Source of the DNA: Tannerella sp.
GTDB taxonomy: Bacteria > Bacteroidota > Bacteroidia > Bacteroidales > Tannerellaceae
Reading direction: 5' to 3'
DNA length: 9,101 bases
Assembly: GCA_031282485.1 (NCBI GenBank)
Contig: JAITDQ010000375.1
Coordinates: 1 to 9,101 of the forward strand
The notes beneath the pieces were generated by a model. It was given only the letters and a program-made list of their open reading frames with translations, had not been told where the DNA came from and made no database searches. Position numbers and translations under genes: made by a program. Shown here one piece after another: positions 6,490 to 9,101 of the stretch. Every line of letters begins with the position of its first letter. Within the stretch, counting starts at the first letter, position 1.

Positions 6490-9101
6490 ATGGTGTACTC
6501 ATATACACAAGAGCCTAAATCGCCTGTATCTACGGAAGTCAGGGAATACATCTTGGATAATGGACTGACCGTATGGTTGAATGAAGACCATAATCAGCCC
6601 AAAGTATTCGGCGCAATCGTTGTCAAGGCCGGATCGAAAGATTGTCCCAATACAGGAATCGCCCATTATTTTGAACATATCATGTTCAAAGGAACGGAGC
6701 ATATCGGTACGGTTGATTATACGGCGGAAAAAGTTTTCCTGGATCAGATAGCCGACAAATACGACCTGCTGCCGGCTACCAAAAATGAAACGCGACGCAG
6801 CGAAATACAACAGGAGATAAACGAACTGAGTATTCTGGCTGCGGATTATGTGATTCCTAATGAGTTTGACAAACTGATAAGCAAATACGGCGGCACAAAC
6901 CTGAATGCCGGAACTTCATACGACTACACGATCTATCACAATACGTTCTCGCCCCAATACATCGAACACTGGGCGGAAATAAACAGCGAAAGGCTGATAT
7001 GCCCCGTCTTCCGGATGTTCCAGTCCGAACTGGAAACGGTCTATGAAGAGAAGAACAGGCGCGACGACATGATGTTTAATCAGGCCATGGAAAAAGCGTT
7101 TGAGCTGTATTTCTATCCTCATCCGTATGCATACCCTGTCATCGGAAGCGCGGAAAACCTGAAGAATCCAAGCCTTTCGGAGATGCGCAGGTTTTTCGAA
7201 AAATATTACGTGGCAAACAATATGGGGCTTCTCCTGAGCGGCGATTTTGATACGGAAACGGCTTTGCCCGTCATCACAAAAGCCTTTTCGAGGATACCGG
7301 CAGGTAAAGAACCGAAGCGGCACATCGTGACCATCCCGCCTTTCTACGGACGTGAAAAGCATACCGTCAAAATACCGATCCCGCTGATGAAAGTGATGGC
7401 CATGGGTTTTCGCGGCGTGCCAGCCAATCATCCCGATCAGGCGGCCTTAAGCATCGCTATCGCCATACTGAACAACCCTAACGGGACGGGCTATTTAGAC
7501 CGGCTTATGGTTCAACGGAAACTGATGGGCGCCATGGCGGGCGGCGAAGCGCTGAACGAAGCGGGAATGCTCGGATTTATAATCATCCCCAAGTTAATGA
7601 CGCAGACCTACGCGAGTGCGGAACGACTTGTCTGGCGCGAAATAAACAGGGTTCGCAACGGGGAGTTCTCCGAAGAAATGTTCGAAAGCCTGAAACAGGA
7701 ACAGCTCCGCCGCCATATAACGGAACTCGAAGATATCGATTCCAGAAGCCGGATTATGATACGCCTTTTCACACAGGGAAAGAAATGGGACGATTACAGG
7801 AAGGAACTGCAGCGTATGGATGCATTAACAAAAAGCGATGTTATCCGCATAGCCAATAAATATCTGAATAACAACTATATATTCATACGCAAAAAAACGG
7901 GTAAATACATGAAAGAGTATCTTCCCAAGCCTGATTTTGTGCCTATTGTGCCGAAACATTCCGACGCCACGTCAAAATATGCCCGCAAACTGGAAGAGCT
8001 TCCCGTCCGGGAAGTTAAAATACGGCACCTCGATTTCGAACACGATACGCAGACGGTTCCGCTTACGCCGAAAGTGACTTTGTATGTGACAAATAATCCG
8101 GTAAACGCGATCTTCACATTAAAGCTTTCTTACGGGACAGGCACGCTTGAAGAACCGTTAATGAAATACCTTGCCAGCTATCTGTCCCTGCTGGGGACGG
8201 ACAGGTATACCCTGAACGAATACCGCACGCGCCTGCAAGTGTTAGGCAGCCTGATGCATTTCGATTCGGACGACAATCATTTCGTCATAAGCATAAGCGG
8301 ATTCGACAAATATTTCGAAGAAACGCTGCTGATTGTAAGCGATTTCATGCAACACGCAAAGGACGACGGGCAAAAACTGAAAACGGTCGTCGACGATGCG
8401 AAAGTCGGGGAAAGCGCCTTTTTCAAGTCGAATAACGACGTTGCCGAAGCTCTTTTCGAATATGTGCAATACGGTACGAAATCGCAGTATTTGATGAAGC
8501 CGTCGCTCGGAGAAATAAAAAGATTAAAGGGACATGAACTGCTTGATTTGTTTTTCAGGATACTGAAGGTGAAATGCAATTTCCACTATTGCGGCACAAG
8601 GGACGCCACGTTCATTGCAGAAAAAATACGCCTGCACATACCTTTGGAAAACATCACCGAAGACGCGAATATCCCTGTTTACCGCGAACCGATAATCTAC
8701 GACCGTCCGCTGGTGTTCTTCTATGATATGCACGACGTATCGCAGAACATCGTCTACGGCTTTCAGGTCACATCGCCGTTAGCCTCACCGGAAGACAGAT
8801 GCTGCGCACGGCTTTTCTCCGAATATTTCGGGGGCGGCATGTCGTCCCTTATATTCCAGGAGATCAGGGAATTTCGCTCGTATGCGTACCAGACGTCGGG
8901 AGGCATTCAACTTCCTCCGTTCCGTATAGCGGACAAACCTGCAATATTCGTCACTTACCTGTCGACACAAAGAGACAAGACAATCGACGCGCTGACCGTT
9001 CTCGACGCCCTTGTTCACCGTATGCCGGCGCATCCCGAAAAAATAGAACCCATTATCCGGAGTATCATCAACCAGATAAACAGTGAGTATCCCTCATTCC
9101 G
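6490..9101 (+). CDS. M16 family zinc metallopeptidase (insulinase/pitrilysin type), 3' end beyond window
   Basis: An open frame of 870 complete codons that runs off the right edge. An in-frame TAA at 6481-6483 fixes the start near ATG 6490. The zinc motif HYFEH is at residues 59-63 (His59, Glu62, His63), with the third ligand probably Glu187 in TVYEEKNRR (183-191). That spacing of 124 residues is longer than the ~77 of pitrilysin, because of a charged, likely helical insertion at about 79-126. GGTNLNAGTSYDYTIY (134-149) is the typical substrate-binding segment, followed by an M16_C-type region (YYVANNMGLLLSGDFD, about 239-254). The second half (from about 535) repeats the fold without HxxEH, as in two-lobed single-chain M16 enzymes. 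Its REFRSYAY at 793-800 supplies the Arg/Tyr that complete the active site. These enzymes cleave peptides inside a closing chamber. There is no signal peptide or membrane segment, so a cytoplasmic peptide-degrading role is likely. Related proteins run well over 900 residues, so I estimate 60-100 are missing. It lies 104 bp after the MBOAT gene. Confidence 0.93.
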   Translation, partial: MVYSYTQEPKSPVSTEVREYILDNGLTVWLNEDHNQPKVFGAIVVKAGSKDCPNTGIAHYFEHIMFKGTEHIGTVDYTAEKVFLDQIADKYDLLPATKNETRRSEIQQEINELSILAADYVIPNEFDKLISKYGGTNLNAGTSYDYTIYHNTFSPQYIEHWAEINSERLICPVFRMFQSELETVYEEKNRRDDMMFNQAMEKAFELYFYPHPYAYPVIGSAENLKNPSLSEMRRFFEKYYVANNMGLLLSGDFDTETALPVITKAFSRIPAGKEPKRHIVTIPPFYGREKHTVKIPIPLMKVMAMGFRGVPANHPDQAALSIAIAILNNPNGTGYLDRLMVQRKLMGAMAGGEALNEAGMLGFIIIPKLMTQTYASAERLVWREINRVRNGEFSEEMFESLKQEQLRRHITELEDIDSRSRIMIRLFTQGKKWDDYRKELQRMDALTKSDVIRIANKYLNNNYIFIRKKTGKYMKEYLPKPDFVPIVPKHSDATSKYARKLEELPVREVKIRHLDFEHDTQTVPLTPKVTLYVTNNPVNAIFTLKLSYGTGTLEEPLMKYLASYLSLLGTDRYTLNEYRTRLQVLGSLMHFDSDDNHFVISISGFDKYFEETLLIVSDFMQHAKDDGQKLKTVVDDAKVGESAFFKSNNDVAEALFEYVQYGTKSQYLMKPSLGEIKRLKGHELLDLFFRILKVKCNFHYCGTRDATFIAEKIRLHIPLENITEDANIPVYREPIIYDRPLVFFYDMHDVSQNIVYGFQVTSPLASPEDRCCARLFSEYFGGGMSSLIFQEIREFRSYAYQTSGGIQLPPFRIADKPAIFVTYLSTQRDKTIDALTVLDALVHRMPAHPEKIEPIIRSIINQINSEYPSF

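Noticed and set aside
6916..7431. 171-codon minus-strand frame inside the M16 gene
   Set aside because: It overlaps conserved M16 segments on the other strand and has no supporting motif.

Overview
The window looks like ordinary chromosome from a Bacteroidota species, probably of class Bacteroidia. Three observations support this: a protein ending in a type IX secretion (T9SS) type A sorting domain; copies of the Bacteroidota promoter element TAnnTTTG before the first gene of each transcription unit; and mostly no Shine-Dalgarno sequence at unit starts. I saw no rRNA, tRNA, CRISPR array, insertion sequence or phage gene.

Layout. 1-198 holds the far end of a minus-strand unit, with a clear intrinsic terminator at 131-169. 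199-1305 (minus) is a single secreted repeat protein with a T9SS tail. 1306-1610 is a divergent intergenic region with one promoter element facing each way, two small hairpins and a short direct repeat at the minus-strand start. 1611-6385 (plus) is a tightly overlapping three-gene operon: two membrane-anchored SGNH/GDSL-fold proteins followed by an AlgI/DltB-type MBOAT acyltransferase. 6386-6489 is a short gap with a promoter element overlapped by a 17-bp palindrome. 6490 to the right edge (plus) is a large M16 (pitrilysin/insulinase-type) zinc peptidase, cut by the window end at residue 870.

How the genes may work together. The three-gene operon has the parts of an extracytoplasmic polysaccharide O-acylation machine. 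The MBOAT protein would pass acyl groups (usually acetyl) across the inner membrane. The two SGNH proteins, each held by one N-terminal membrane segment with its catalytic domain in the periplasm, would transfer acyl groups to a glycan or remove them. The parts match AlgI with AlgJ/AlgX (alginate) and PatA/PatB/Ape1 (peptidoglycan), but no glycan-synthesis gene is present to name the acceptor. This is the best candidate for a little-described system here; its individual protein families are known. The T9SS cargo gene and the M16 peptidase appear to be separate units with no evident functional link to it.
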